From: Roseibium sp. MMSF_3544
GTDB taxonomy: Bacteria > Pseudomonadota > Alphaproteobacteria > Rhizobiales > Stappiaceae
Direction: 5' to 3'
Length of the DNA: 64,000 nucleotides
Assembly: GCF_030732845.1 (NCBI RefSeq)
Contig: NZ_JASHKA010000005.1
Span: forward strand, 124,001-188,000
The notes under the pieces were generated by a model. It was not told the DNA's origin and did not search any database. It worked only from the letters and a program-made list of their open reading frames with translations. A program made the position numbers and the translations under genes. Of this stretch, positions 44,038 through 54,985 are shown piece by piece (the stretch's first letter is position 1; every line of letters begins with the position of its first letter).

Positions 44038-45648
44038 ATGCTTCATTTCGCCCGCTGGAAAATCGTGCTGATCGTGCTTGTGGTCGCTGCAGGCATCATC
44101 ACGACCCTGCCGAATTTCTTTTCCGCCAAGCAACTTGAAAGCTGGCCGGACTTCCTGCCGAAAAACCAGATGGTTCTGGGTCTCGATCTGAGGGGTGGTG
44201 CCTATCTGCTCTACGAGATCGACAAGCAGGATTACATCACCAACCGCATGAAAGCGCTGGTGAGCGATATCCGGACCACGCTCCGGGAAGACCCGAGGAT
44301 CGGATATACCGGACTGGGTGAGCAAGGTGACGGCGCGCAGGTTCGCATTCGAGACCTGACGCGCCTGGCCGAGGCAGAAGAGCGGCTTGAGCCCCTGGTC
44401 AATCCGCTGGTGTCCAGCATTTTTGGCGGGCAACAGGTCAACGAATTCGAAATGACAGTCAATGACGACGGGCTCATTCGGTTCACCTACACCGAACAGG
44501 GCCTTGAAGACCGGATGACCAACATCGTCCAGCAGTCAATTGAGGTGATCCGGCGCCGCGTCGATGAACTCGGCACGACGGAACCGAGCATTCAGCGCCA
44601 GGGTGCTGAAAGAATTCTCGTGGAAGCGCCGGGCGAAGACGATCCTGAAAGACTCAAAGCGGTGATCGGCAGAACGGCGAAGCTGACGTTCCACATGGTC
44701 GACACCTCCATGACCGGTGAGCAGGCCCTGCAGAGCCGGCCACCAATTGGCACCGTGGTGGTTATGTCGCAGGATGATCCGCCGTTCCCGTACCTGCTGG
44801 AAGAAGTTCCGCTCCTTGAGGGCTCTGATCTTGTCGACGCCCAGGTGAGTTTTGATCAGCGCACCAATGAACCGGTGGTCAATTTCCGCTTCAACCAGTC
44901 GGGCGCGCGTAAATTTGCGCAAATCACAACGCAAAACGTGAACCGGCCGTTCGCGATCGTACTCGATGACGAAGTTATCTCAGCGCCAGTTATTCGGGAG
45001 CCGATCACCGGTGGTTCGGGTCAGATTTCGGGAGACTTTACCGTTGAAGGCGCAAACGACCTAGCAGTTCTTCTGCGGGCCGGTGCGTTGCCTGCGAAGT
45101 TGACGGTTATTGAAGAGCGCTCGATCGGGCCGGGTCTTGGAGCCGATTCCATCGAGGCCGGACAACTTGCCTCCATCATCGCAGGCGCTGCCGTGATCGT
45201 CTTCATGATCCTTGCCTACGGCAGGTTCGGTATCATCGCCGACTTGGCGCTAACGGCCAACATCTTCCTCATATTTGGTGCTCTGACGGTTCTGCAGGCG
45301 ACGCTGACCCTGCCGGGGATTGCGGGCATCGTGCTCACGATCGGTATGGCGGTTGATGCCAACGTTCTGATTTTTGAGCGAATACGGGAAGAATCGCGTG
45401 CGGGCCGATCCGTGATTTCGGCCATTGATGCCGGTTACAGCCGCGCGCTCGGCACAATTCTTGACGCCAACATCACGACGCTGATTGCGGCTGTCATTCT
45501 GTTCCAACTCGGATCCGGACCCGTGAAAGGCTTTGCCGTCACGCTGGCGATCGGTATCTTCACCACCGTTTTCTCGGCCTTCACGTTCAGCCGGTTGCTG
45601 GTGTCGCTATGGATACGACACCGCCGCCCGTCCGAACTGCCGATCTGA
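44038..45648 (+). CDS. secD: Protein translocase subunit SecD
   Basis: SecD uses the proton motive force with SecF to complete Sec export. The 536-residue protein has an N-terminal TM helix, a large periplasmic P1 region with DLRGGAYLLYEID, and a six-TM C-terminal half including GIAGIVLTIGMAVDANVLIFERIREE. It is coupled to secF with a 14-nt gap. Confidence 0.96.
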   Translation: MLHFARWKIVLIVLVVAAGIITTLPNFFSAKQLESWPDFLPKNQMVLGLDLRGGAYLLYEIDKQDYITNRMKALVSDIRTTLREDPRIGYTGLGEQGDGAQVRIRDLTRLAEAEERLEPLVNPLVSSIFGGQQVNEFEMTVNDDGLIRFTYTEQGLEDRMTNIVQQSIEVIRRRVDELGTTEPSIQRQGAERILVEAPGEDDPERLKAVIGRTAKLTFHMVDTSMTGEQALQSRPPIGTVVVMSQDDPPFPYLLEEVPLLEGSDLVDAQVSFDQRTNEPVVNFRFNQSGARKFAQITTQNVNRPFAIVLDDEVISAPVIREPITGGSGQISGDFTVEGANDLAVLLRAGALPAKLTVIEERSIGPGLGADSIEAGQLASIIAGAAVIVFMILAYGRFGIIADLALTANIFLIFGALTVLQATLTLPGIAGIVLTIGMAVDANVLIFERIREESRAGRSVISAIDAGYSRALGTILDANITTLIAAVILFQLGSGPVKGFAVTLAIGIFTTVFSAFTFSRLLVSLWIRHRRPSELPI

Positions 45649-45662
45649 TCCGGGAGAAAAAA

Positions 45663-46613
45663 ATGCTGCTAAGACTTGTTCCGGACAACACCAAGATCAA
45701 ATTCATGTGGCTTCGCAAGGCCAGCTTTCCGCTGTCCATCGTGCTCGTGATTGCGTCCCTGACCGGTTTCTTCACCGTTGGTTTGAACTACGGCATCGAC
45801 TTCAAGGGCGGTACCATCATCGAAATCAAGACCGATGGCCCGGCTGATATCGGCGCCATCAGGTCTGAGCTTTCCACCCTCAATCTGGGCGATGTCCAGG
45901 TCCAGGAATTCGGCGCGTCTGACGATATCCTCATTCGTGTCGAGGAACAGCCGGGCGGAGAGACGGCGCAACAGTCGGTCGTTGCCAAGGTGAGAACGAT
46001 TTTCGCCGATGACAATGTCGATTTCCGCCGTGTCGAAGTGGTCGGGCCGCGCGTGTCCGGGGAGTTGGCGCGGGCAGGGGCGCTTGCCGTTGCCGCCTCG
46101 CTGTTTGCGATCCTGATCTACATCTGGTTCCGCTTCGAGTGGCAATTCGCGATTGGTGCGATCCTGACAACGGCAAACGACGTTGTCATAACGATCGGAT
46201 TGTTCGTCCTGCTTCAACTCGATTTCTCCCTTTCGAGCATCGCGGCCGTCCTGACGATTATCGGGTATTCACTCAACGATACCGTGGTGGTGTATGACCG
46301 GATTCGCGAAAACCTGCGAAAATACAAGAAACGACCGCTGACAGACATCCTGGATCAGTCGATCAACGAAACCCTGTCCCGGACGACAATGACCTCTGTC
46401 ACCACGTTGCTGGCGCTGATTGCGCTTTATGTCTTCGGTGGTGAAGTCATTCAGTCCTTCACGCTCGCCATGATCTTCGGGATTATCATCGGTACCTATT
46501 CCTCGATTTTCCTGGCTGCACCTTTCCTGATTCTGCTCAAGCTTCGTCCGGACGCCCTGTCTTCCAAGGACGGAGACGATGAAAAGGGTGCCAAGGCGAA
46601 CGCCACGGTCTGA
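45663..46613 (+). CDS. secF: Protein translocase subunit SecF
   Basis: SecF is the partner of SecD. The 316-residue protein has the TM start (SFPLSIVLVIASLTGFF), the GIDFKGGTIIEI motif, and GYSLNDTVVVYDRIREN in the C-terminal TM block. The start at 45663 (MLLRLVPDN) has GGGAG upstream, and an in-frame upstream start overlaps secD. A charged tail closes the protein. Confidence 0.95.
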   Translation: MLLRLVPDNTKIKFMWLRKASFPLSIVLVIASLTGFFTVGLNYGIDFKGGTIIEIKTDGPADIGAIRSELSTLNLGDVQVQEFGASDDILIRVEEQPGGETAQQSVVAKVRTIFADDNVDFRRVEVVGPRVSGELARAGALAVAASLFAILIYIWFRFEWQFAIGAILTTANDVVITIGLFVLLQLDFSLSSIAAVLTIIGYSLNDTVVVYDRIRENLRKYKKRPLTDILDQSINETLSRTTMTSVTTLLALIALYVFGGEVIQSFTLAMIFGIIIGTYSSIFLAAPFLILLKLRPDALSSKDGDDEKGAKANATV

Positions 46614-46626
46614 AGGATAGGTCGGG

Positions 46627-47004
46627 ATGGAAATCCGGGACGCGCATTTTCCAGGGCGGGCGCCGCTGGATGCCTATGGCAATGGCGGCTTCCGCTTCGC
46701 GAACATGTCCCACCGCGGATCGATTCTGTGCGTTCCAAGCGGCATCTACGGTTGGAACATTTCTGGTCCTGCCGAGTTCAGCGAACTGGCCTTTCAGCGT
46801 GTTTTTGAAGAGCAGCCGGACATTGAAGTTCTACTGGTTGGAACGGGCACGGATTTGCATCCGCTTGCGGCGGATCTGAAAGACCGTTTCCGGGAAGCCA
46901 ATATCTTGGCAGACCCGATGTCTACCGGAGCTGCAGTGCGCACGTTCAATGTGCTCTTGTCCGAAGATAGGGCAGTCGCTGCAGCTCTTTTGGCGGTGGA
47001 CTGA
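46627..47004 (+). CDS. Mth938-like (Xcc1710) domain protein
   Basis: A 125-residue protein of the Mth938 domain family, seen in FAYGNGGF/IYGWN-type motifs (YGNGGFRFANMSHRGSILCVP, SGIYGW) and PLAADLKDRF. Its close relatives act near respiratory complex I assembly (NDUFAF3-like), an inference from the family. It begins 13 nt after secF and is followed by the NDUFAF6-like gene, matching the conserved pairing of both assembly-type proteins. Confidence 0.85.
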   Translation: MEIRDAHFPGRAPLDAYGNGGFRFANMSHRGSILCVPSGIYGWNISGPAEFSELAFQRVFEEQPDIEVLLVGTGTDLHPLAADLKDRFREANILADPMSTGAAVRTFNVLLSEDRAVAAALLAVD

Positions 47005-47031
47005 ACCGGAAAGCGAACCATATGGGCGATC

Positions 47032-47883
47032 ATGACCACTGATTTTGATCATGCCGCCGACGTTGTGCGCCAATATGACAAGGACCGGTATCTGAGTGCG
47101 TTGCTGGCGCCGCAGACGCACCGTCCGGCGTTGCTCGCGCTATATGCATATAACGCCGAGATTGCCCGGGTCCGGGAGATTGTGTCCGAGCCGCTGCCGG
47201 GGGAGGTCCGTCTTCAGTGGTGGCGAGATCTGCTGGAAGGCACCGAACACGGCACGGCTGCTGGAAATCCTGTCGCAAGTGCGCTGCTGCAAAGCATCGA
47301 GACCTACAAGTTGCCGCGTCCGGCGCTCGTTGCCATGGCTGAAGCCCGGATCTTCGATCTCTACGACGATCCGATGCCCAGTTTGAACGATCTGGAAGGC
47401 TATGCCGGGGAAACCGTTTCCGGGCTGATCCAGCTGGCCTGCCTTGTCCTGAACGAAGGCAAGGATGCCGGGACGGCCACGGCTGCAGGTCACGCAGGGG
47501 TTGCCTACTGCCTGACTGGACTGATGCGCGCATTGCCCTGGCACGCCTCCAGGCGGCAACTGTTTTTGCCCCGTGACGTGATCGAGCGGCACGGTCTTGA
47601 TCCGGAAAGTCTGTTTAGGGGTGAAACCACCCCGCAGTTGAAGGCCGTGCTCAAGGAAATGCGTGAGCATGTACGCCATCACCTCGGGCGCGTCGGCGAT
47701 TTCGCAAATCAGGTGCCCGAGAAATGTCAAAACGCATTTCTGCCGCTTGTCCTTGTGAAACCATTCTTGACGAAACTCGAAGCCGAGGGGTTCGATCCCT
47801 TGCGTCAGGCGGCTGAGATATCCCAATTGCGCCGCCAATGGTTGCTCTGGCGCGCATCGGGACAGATATTCAAGAGCCTCTGA
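47032..47883 (+). CDS. Phytoene/squalene synthase-fold protein, NDUFAF6-like
   Basis: A 283-residue all-helical protein with the squalene/phytoene synthase fold (RYLSALLAPQTHRPALLALYAYNAEIARVREI, LQWWRDLLEG, YAGETVSGLIQLA). The first Asp-rich motif DDxxD is replaced by NAEIAR, so prenyl transfer is unlikely. It resembles NDUFAF6, a complex I assembly factor, and follows an NDUFAF3-like gene, which supports that role. It converges with trmFO. Confidence 0.82.
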   Translation: MTTDFDHAADVVRQYDKDRYLSALLAPQTHRPALLALYAYNAEIARVREIVSEPLPGEVRLQWWRDLLEGTEHGTAAGNPVASALLQSIETYKLPRPALVAMAEARIFDLYDDPMPSLNDLEGYAGETVSGLIQLACLVLNEGKDAGTATAAGHAGVAYCLTGLMRALPWHASRRQLFLPRDVIERHGLDPESLFRGETTPQLKAVLKEMREHVRHHLGRVGDFANQVPEKCQNAFLPLVLVKPFLTKLEAEGFDPLRQAAEISQLRRQWLLWRASGQIFKSL

Positions 47884-47897
47884 CGGTCGTGACAAGC

Positions 47898-49316
47898 CTA
47901 TTCAGCGGCAAGTTTTTGCAGGCCGAGATCGGACATCCAGGCAGCAAAATCCACCTTCGCCCGGTCGGTCATGGCGCGTTTCTTCGCCTTTGCCTTCTCT
48001 TTGCCTTTCAAACGTTTGCCGTCTTCGCCCGTTTTGGGGGCCTCGACCGGCGGAAACAGACCGAAATTCACGTTCATCGGTTGAAAGGAACCCGGTTTGC
48101 CGGCCCCGTCATTGCGTGAAATATGGCCGCCGGTAATGTGCCCCAGGAGGGCCCCCATGGCCGTCGTTTCCGGTGGCGCAATGATGTCCCGGCCGGACGT
48201 TTCCATGACGGTGAAGATCCCGGCAAGACATCCGACACTGGCTGATTCAACGTAGCCTTCGCATCCTGTGATCTGGCCCGCAAAGCGTAGTCTGGGATCT
48301 GCTTTCAGCCGAAGCGAACCGTCCAGCACTTTTGGTGAGTTCAGGAAAGTGTTGCGGTGCAAGCCGCCAAGACGTGCGAACTGGGCACTTTCGAGGCCAG
48401 GGATCATGCGGAAAATATCCGCCTGTGCGCCATATTTCAGCTTCGTCTGAAAGCCGACCATGTTGTAGAGCGTTCCAAGCGCATTGTCCTGTCGAAGCTG
48501 GACAACGGCATAGGGCTTTATGTCCGGTTCGTGCGCATTAGTCAGTCCCATCGGCTTCATCGGTCCGTGGCGGAGGGTTTCGCGGCCCCTGGACGCCATG
48601 ATTTCAATCGGCAGGCAGCCATCGAAATAAGGCGTATTGGCTTCCCATTCCTTGAAATCGGCGGTATCGCCGGCGAGCAAAGCGTCGATAAAGGCCTCAT
48701 ATTGATCGCGGTTCATCGGACAATTGAGGTAGTCCTTGCCAGTGCCGCCGGGACCGACCTTGTCGTAACGGGACTGAAACCAGGCCTTGTTCAGGTCAAT
48801 GGACTCGAAATGGACGATTGGTGCAATCGCATCGAAAAAAGCAAGGGCATCTTCTCCGCTCTTTTCCAGAACGGCATTTGACAGGGCCGGCGACGTGAGC
48901 GGACCGGTCGCGATGATCACCTTGTCCCACTCGCTCGGTGGAAGCCCCGCAATCTCTCCACGCTCCAGCGTGATATTGGGATGCTGTGTCAGGGCCTCCG
49001 TCACAGCGTCGGAAAATCCGTCGCGGTCGACGGCTAGAGCGCTACCGGCCGGAACCTGGTGCGCATCGGCGCACGCCATTATCAGAGACCCGAGTTGCCG
49101 CAATTCGTGGTGGATGAGACCGACAGCATTTTGCTCGGAGTCGTCGGAGCGGAAGGAGTTGGAACAGACCAGTTCGGCCAGACCATCAGTCTGGTGAGCG
49201 TCGGTTTTGCGAACCGGACGCATTTCGTGAAGAACGACCGACAGTCCTGCCTGGGCCATCTGCCACGCGGCTTCGGATCCGGCCAAGCCGCCGCCAATAA
49301 CGTGGATGGGGGTCAT
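47898..49316 (-). CDS. trmFO: Methylenetetrahydrofolate-tRNA-(uracil-5)-methyltransferase TrmFO
   Basis: TrmFO is a flavoprotein that makes m5U54 in the T loop of tRNA with methylene-THF. The 472-residue protein begins with the FAD-binding [17 protein letters not shown], and contains SNSFRSDD, the catalytic-type cysteine [11 protein letters not shown], and the [15 protein letters not shown] motif. A basic Lys-rich tail (about 435-450) is present. It ends the collinear block and is downstream of the DUF1127/anti-SD RNA locus on the same strand. Confidence 0.95.
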   Translation of the reverse strand: MTPIHVIGGGLAGSEAAWQMAQAGLSVVLHEMRPVRKTDAHQTDGLAELVCSNSFRSDDSEQNAVGLIHHELRQLGSLIMACADAHQVPAGSALAVDRDGFSDAVTEALTQHPNITLERGEIAGLPPSEWDKVIIATGPLTSPALSNAVLEKSGEDALAFFDAIAPIVHFESIDLNKAWFQSRYDKVGPGGTGKDYLNCPMNRDQYEAFIDALLAGDTADFKEWEANTPYFDGCLPIEIMASRGRETLRHGPMKPMGLTNAHEPDIKPYAVVQLRQDNALGTLYNMVGFQTKLKYGAQADIFRMIPGLESAQFARLGGLHRNTFLNSPKVLDGSLRLKADPRLRFAGQITGCEGYVESASVGCLAGIFTVMETSGRDIIAPPETTAMGALLGHITGGHISRNDGAGKPGSFQPMNVNFGLFPPVEAPKTGEDGKRLKGKEKAKAKKRAMTDRAKVDFAAWMSDLGLQKLAAE

Positions 49317-49601
49317 GCATATTCCCTGGAATTGATGCGGAACATCTCGGAGCGGCAGGCTCCAGATAGTCCCGTCAGTTTCTGATGCCCTGATTACAGG
49401 CTCAGGCTAGTGTCCGCAATGTTTTCGGTGCCTGCAGCACGACGGGAGCCCCGCAATCCGGGAAGAAATCCAAGGCGTCAGACGGCGACAATAAGCTGTG
49501 TTTGACAGAAACCGGGCAGGTAGAGCGACAAGCCGTGCCATGGCGGAAGGTGCTTTCAGGTTTGAGCCATCGATCTCGGTTTCCCTGTCCAGCGACAGTT
49601 C

Positions 49602-49647
49602 AAAAAAAACGCCTGCCGGTGGGAGGAGGTACCGGCAAGCGTTTTTT
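49602..49647 (-). terminator. Terminator of anti-SD RNA 1
   Basis: On the minus strand AAAAAACGC-U-UGCCGGU pairs with ACCGGCA-G-GCGUUUUUU, leaving the 10-nt loop ACCUCCUCCC. The 3' side runs into eight Ts (As at 49602-49609 on the plus strand), making it a strong intrinsic terminator. Confidence 0.88.
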
Positions 49648-49710
49648 GGGTCTCTGCCAAAGTCTGGCAGAGTATGTGCAGTCAGAAGGCTGGGAGGAGA
49701 ACGCCTTCAG
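49602..49710 (-). ncRNA. CcsR/cuckoo-like RNA 1 with two CUCCUCCC loops
   Basis: Directly 3' of the first DUF1127 gene the minus strand folds into three hairpins. The first (49685-49708) has a GAAGGC/GCCUUC stem with CUCCUCCC in its loop. The second (49652-49672) is a perfect 8-bp CUCUGCCA/UGGCAGAG stem. The third (49602-49647) is a long terminator stem whose loop reads CCUCCUCCC and whose 3' side is a U run. The loop motif is the reverse complement of a strong Shine-Dalgarno. Location after a DUF1127 gene and the two anti-SD loops match the CcsR/cuckoo sRNAs of Rhodobacter, made from a DUF1127 transcript under stress. Confidence 0.8.
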
Positions 49711-49726
49711 ACCGCCAAGCTTTGAG

Positions 49727-49876
49727 TTACTTCACGGACTGACGTGCGTACCGAGCGATGTCGGAGCGGGCGATGCCCAGGTCGTCCAGTTCGCGGTTGC
49801 TCAGGTTGGACAGCTCGTCATAGGTCTGACGGAAGCGTTTCCAGTTGTTGAATTTGCGTACAACGTTATCGATCAT
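49727..49876 (-). CDS. DUF1127 small protein 1
   Basis: A 49-residue protein beginning MIDNVVRKFNNWKRFRQTYD and containing the DUF1127 core ELSNLSNRELDDLGIARSDI, ending YARQSVK. The Arg-rich helix-turn of DUF1127 binds RNA in the Rhodobacter homologue CcaF1, which acts on the maturation of the downstream sRNAs. An AAAGG lies 10 nt before the ATG. It precedes anti-SD RNA 1 on the same strand by 16 nt. It is a paralogue of the second DUF1127 gene 0.4 kb upstream. Confidence 0.92.
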   Translation of the reverse strand: MIDNVVRKFNNWKRFRQTYDELSNLSNRELDDLGIARSDIARYARQSVK

Positions 49877-49948
49877 GGTTTAGGCCTTTCGCTATCTCAT
49901 GGCCATGGCACCGCGGATCGGCGTCTGGCCCGTTCGTTTCTTACAATC

Positions 49949-50102
49949 GGAATATAGGAAAATTGTGCGCTGCGAGGTAGTGAGAAAATTGCGAGGCAGA
50001 TATGCAAAAAGCGCAATTCACCAGATAGTTAACGGATATATCTGCATTGAATGCATATCAGAAATGCGAAATGAAACATCAATATCTCGCAAGTGCGAGA
50101 TA
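49949..50102 (-). promoter_or_regulatory. Probable control region of DUF1127 gene 1
   Basis: Between RNA 2 and DUF1127 gene 1 the sequence is AT-rich and holds two direct repeats TGCGAGGYAG 19 bp apart (49971-49980 and 49990-49999), plus a 20-bp palindrome with 9-bp arms (50083-50102) whose arms also contain CTCGCA/TGCGAG. On the minus strand CTATAT (49952-49957) could be a -10 box, which places the first direct repeat near -35. A regulator recognising TGCGAG is inferred; none is identified. Confidence 0.45.
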
Positions 50103-50149
50103 GACGCTGTCGAGGTTCGAATTGTAAAGGAGATGGGGGAGCCAAGGGC

Positions 50150-50274
50150 TGAACAAACGAACGCCCGCCAGTGGGAGGAGGTACTGGCGGGCGTCGTTTC
50201 GACGTGGCAGGGCTGGGAGGAGGATGCCCTGCGTGTCACACGTCCTTAGGCTGGGAGGAGGTTGCCCTTGGACG
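50150..50274 (-). ncRNA. CcsR/cuckoo-like RNA 2 with three CUCCUCCC loops
   Basis: Downstream of the second DUF1127 gene the minus strand carries three successive hairpins, each with CCUCCUCCC in the loop. Hairpin A (50241-50274) is imperfect with an outer CGUCC/GGACG stem. Hairpin B (50207-50232) has a perfect 7-bp GCAGGGC/GCCCUGC stem. Hairpin C (50161-50194) has a perfect 12-bp stem and is followed by UCGUUUGUUC, a weak terminator. The three loops could bind Shine-Dalgarno regions of mRNAs. It starts 15 nt after the DUF1127 stop and is probably processed from that mRNA. Confidence 0.8.
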
Positions 50275-50289
50275 CGATCTCTGAATTTC

Positions 50290-50442
50290 TTAGCCGTTCA
50301 ATCCACGGCGAGCAACGAACTTGATGTCGCTGGGGCTAATGCCAAGGTCCTGGAGTTCACGCGCCGACAGACGGGACAATTCGTCAACCGCACGGCGGTA
50401 ATTTACCCAGGCGCTGTATTTTTTACGCGCAGTGTCAAACAT
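50290..50442 (-). CDS. DUF1127 small protein 2
   Basis: A 50-residue protein starting MFDTARKKYSAWVNYRRAVD with the DUF1127 core ELSRLSARELQDLGISPSDI and ending VARRGLNG. Its ATG has AAGGAAGAAG upstream. It is the first gene of the DUF1127-anti-SD RNA locus, after the uvrA terminator. Residue identity to the first copy is moderate, so the duplication is old. RNA binding is inferred from DUF1127 relatives. Confidence 0.92.
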   Translation of the reverse strand: MFDTARKKYSAWVNYRRAVDELSRLSARELQDLGISPSDIKFVARRGLNG

Positions 50443-50612
50443 CTTCTTCTTCCTTATGCGGCAGCGTTTTTCGCCATCCGCGTCGTTGTTGATTTCTTAT
50501 ATAATTCACCATCTGAAATAAAAGAAGTGCCAGAAGCGCATGACAGACATGCAATTGGTGCAATGCAATAAACTTTATGTGATCAAGGCTTTTGAAATAA
50601 CCGAAAGGTACG

Positions 50613-50648
50613 AAAAAACAGTGCGCTGCACATGTAAGTGCAGCGCAC
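50613..50648 (-). terminator. Terminator of uvrA
   Basis: GTGCGCTGCAC and GTGCAGCGCAC form a perfect 11-bp stem with a 6-nt loop, followed on the minus strand by TGTTTTTT. It lies 28 nt after the uvrA stop and separates it from the DUF1127 locus. Confidence 0.9.
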
Positions 50649-50676
50649 ATAAAATCAAGGGTGTGGTTGGTATCCG

Positions 50677-53607
<2,931 letters not shown>

Positions 53608-54124
53608 TTTTGTTGTCCTGCCCAAAACCATGGCGAGACCGGGGCAGCAAACGGCCACCGGCAGTTCGGATCGGCAGAACTCAATGTGTGTGTTCTGCTC
53701 CCGATATAGCAGTTAAATCCGGAACATCCAGTGAGGCGAGTTGGCGGCCTGAAAGAAAGGTCTTCCGCCCATGATGTTCCATTGAAACAGTATTACAAAA
53801 GTGATAAGAACAAAACAAGTACATTTACACCTGTTCTAGACGGCAGTCGCGACGCTACCGCGTTGAACCGATGCGGAAAGATGGCTTCATAACCTCAATC
53901 CGCACGGCGTTTCAAGGTGATGGTAGGACAATCTGAACGTAGATTGTGTCACCGTTGGCTTGTGGAAAATGGGTGTGGATTTGTGAAAAAGAGGGCGAAA
54001 CGGTTGGCCTGCCGCTACGGTTCTGTTTTCTAGCTGCAGGTCAGGCGGAGCCGCCCGGCTCAAGAATATGTGAGAAACAGACCCGGGCAATCGGATATCC
54101 GCTTGGAACAAACAGGAGTGCAGG
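53608..54124. other. 517-bp divergent region between uvrA and ssb
   Basis: No gene is convincing. The region holds the uvrA and ssb promoters and a candidate SOS box at 53808-53822. The half nearer ssb shows no recognisable operator. Confidence 0.4.
53808..53822 (-). promoter_or_regulatory. Candidate LexA box upstream of uvrA
   Basis: GTAC-N7-GTTC on the minus strand (spacer TTGTTTT) matches the alphaproteobacterial LexA consensus GTTC-N7-GTTC with one change. It lies about 200 nt upstream of uvrA and overlaps a possible -35 (TTGTTT), with TAATAC 17 bp further as a weak -10. No other site in the intergenic region fits better. Confidence 0.4.
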
Positions 54125-54649
54125 ATGGCGGGCAGCGTCAATAAAGTCATTTTGGTCGGCAATTTGGGTGCCGATCCGGAGATCCGGCGGACACAGGATG
54201 GTCGGCCGATCGCTAATCTGCGCATCGCCACATCGGAAAGCTGGCGGGACCGAAATTCCGGCGAGCGCCGCGAAAAGACCGAGTGGCACCGCGTGGTCAT
54301 CTTCAACGAGGGTCTATGCAAGGTGGCTGAGCAATACCTGCGCAAAGGATCAAAGGTCTACCTGGAAGGGCAACTTCAGACCCGCAAATGGCAGGATCAG
54401 TCAGGTCAGGACAGATACTCGACGGAAGTCGTTTTGCAGGGCTTTAACTCGAACCTGACAATGCTTGATGGTCGCGGTGAAGGCGGTCAGTCCGGAGGCC
54501 TGCCGGACTACGGCAATGACTCCCAGGGCGGAGGCGGCTTTGGCGGCGGTGGTTCCGGCGGTTACGGTGGCGGCTCCAGCGGGGGCGGCTTTGGTGGCCA
54601 GGGTGGCGGCGGTGGCGCCGGCCCGATGGACGACGAGATCCCGTTCTGA
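54125..54649 (+). CDS. ssb: Single-stranded DNA-binding protein
   Basis: SSB coats single-stranded DNA in replication and repair. The 174-residue protein has the OB fold ([21 protein letters not shown] to about residue 110), a Gly/Ser-rich linker (about 120-165), and the protein-interaction tip DDEIPF. It is divergent from uvrA. An ATG with CAGGAGTGCAGG upstream gives the start. Confidence 0.96.
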   Translation: MAGSVNKVILVGNLGADPEIRRTQDGRPIANLRIATSESWRDRNSGERREKTEWHRVVIFNEGLCKVAEQYLRKGSKVYLEGQLQTRKWQDQSGQDRYSTEVVLQGFNSNLTMLDGRGEGGQSGGLPDYGNDSQGGGGFGGGGSGGYGGGSSGGGFGGQGGGGGAGPMDDEIPF

Positions 54650-54659
54650 TGAAATTAAG

Positions 54660-54704
54660 TGCCGGGAAGCCGTTCCAATCGGAACAGTCCCGGCATTTTC
54701 TTTT
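54660..54704 (+). terminator. Terminator of ssb
   Basis: An 8-bp stem TGCCGGGA/TCCCGGCA encloses a further GTTCC/GGAAC stem and is followed by TTTTCTTTT, 10 nt after the ssb stop. Confidence 0.85.
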
Positions 54705-54715
54705 GCGTCGGTACA

Positions 54716-54985
54716 CTAGGGTACGGACCCATAAATGAAGCCGATTTGGCGGCAGAAATGGCGAAATCTCGCAAGGAAACGTGTGAAGAGCGGGCTTTGT
54801 GCCCGGTCAAGCACGGTGACGCTGCGAGGCGAAGCTATTTTGCCGTCCTTCGGATTTGTCCGTTTTGGCCATCTGCTGCGTCGCGAAAGGCTTGAAAATG
54901 AACCACATTTCCTGCGCTTTCGCTCCTTTCATCTGGCCAAAACGATCCAAACCAAACCGACTTCCTTTATGGGTCCGTACCCTAG
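54716..54985. mobile_element. 270-bp CTAG-bounded MITE-like inverted-repeat element
   Basis: The outer 34 bp on the left (54716-54749) and the reverse complement of 54952-54985 agree at 31 of 34 positions, beginning CTAGGGTACGGACCC. Similarity continues inward more weakly. Both ends carry TA inside CTAG, as expected for a TA target duplication of IS630- or IS427-type transposases. The interior encodes no convincing protein and no transposase motif, so the element is non-autonomous. Its right end provides the TAG stop codon of the neighbouring zincin-like gene. A relic end is seen before tatA. Confidence 0.75.

Noticed and set aside
49498..49957. Plus-strand frames of 75 and 151 codons across the DUF1127 gene 1 region
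   Set aside because: They are antisense to the DUF1127 gene and the anti-SD RNA and lack any protein signature.
50518..50540. TGGCAC followed by a T-rich stretch upstream of DUF1127 gene 2, resembling a sigma-54 promoter
   Set aside because: The -12 GC dinucleotide of TTGC is absent at the required spacing.
54659..54895. A short frame within the palindromic element as a transposase remnant
   Set aside because: It shows no DDE-type motif, and it begins in the ssb terminator.
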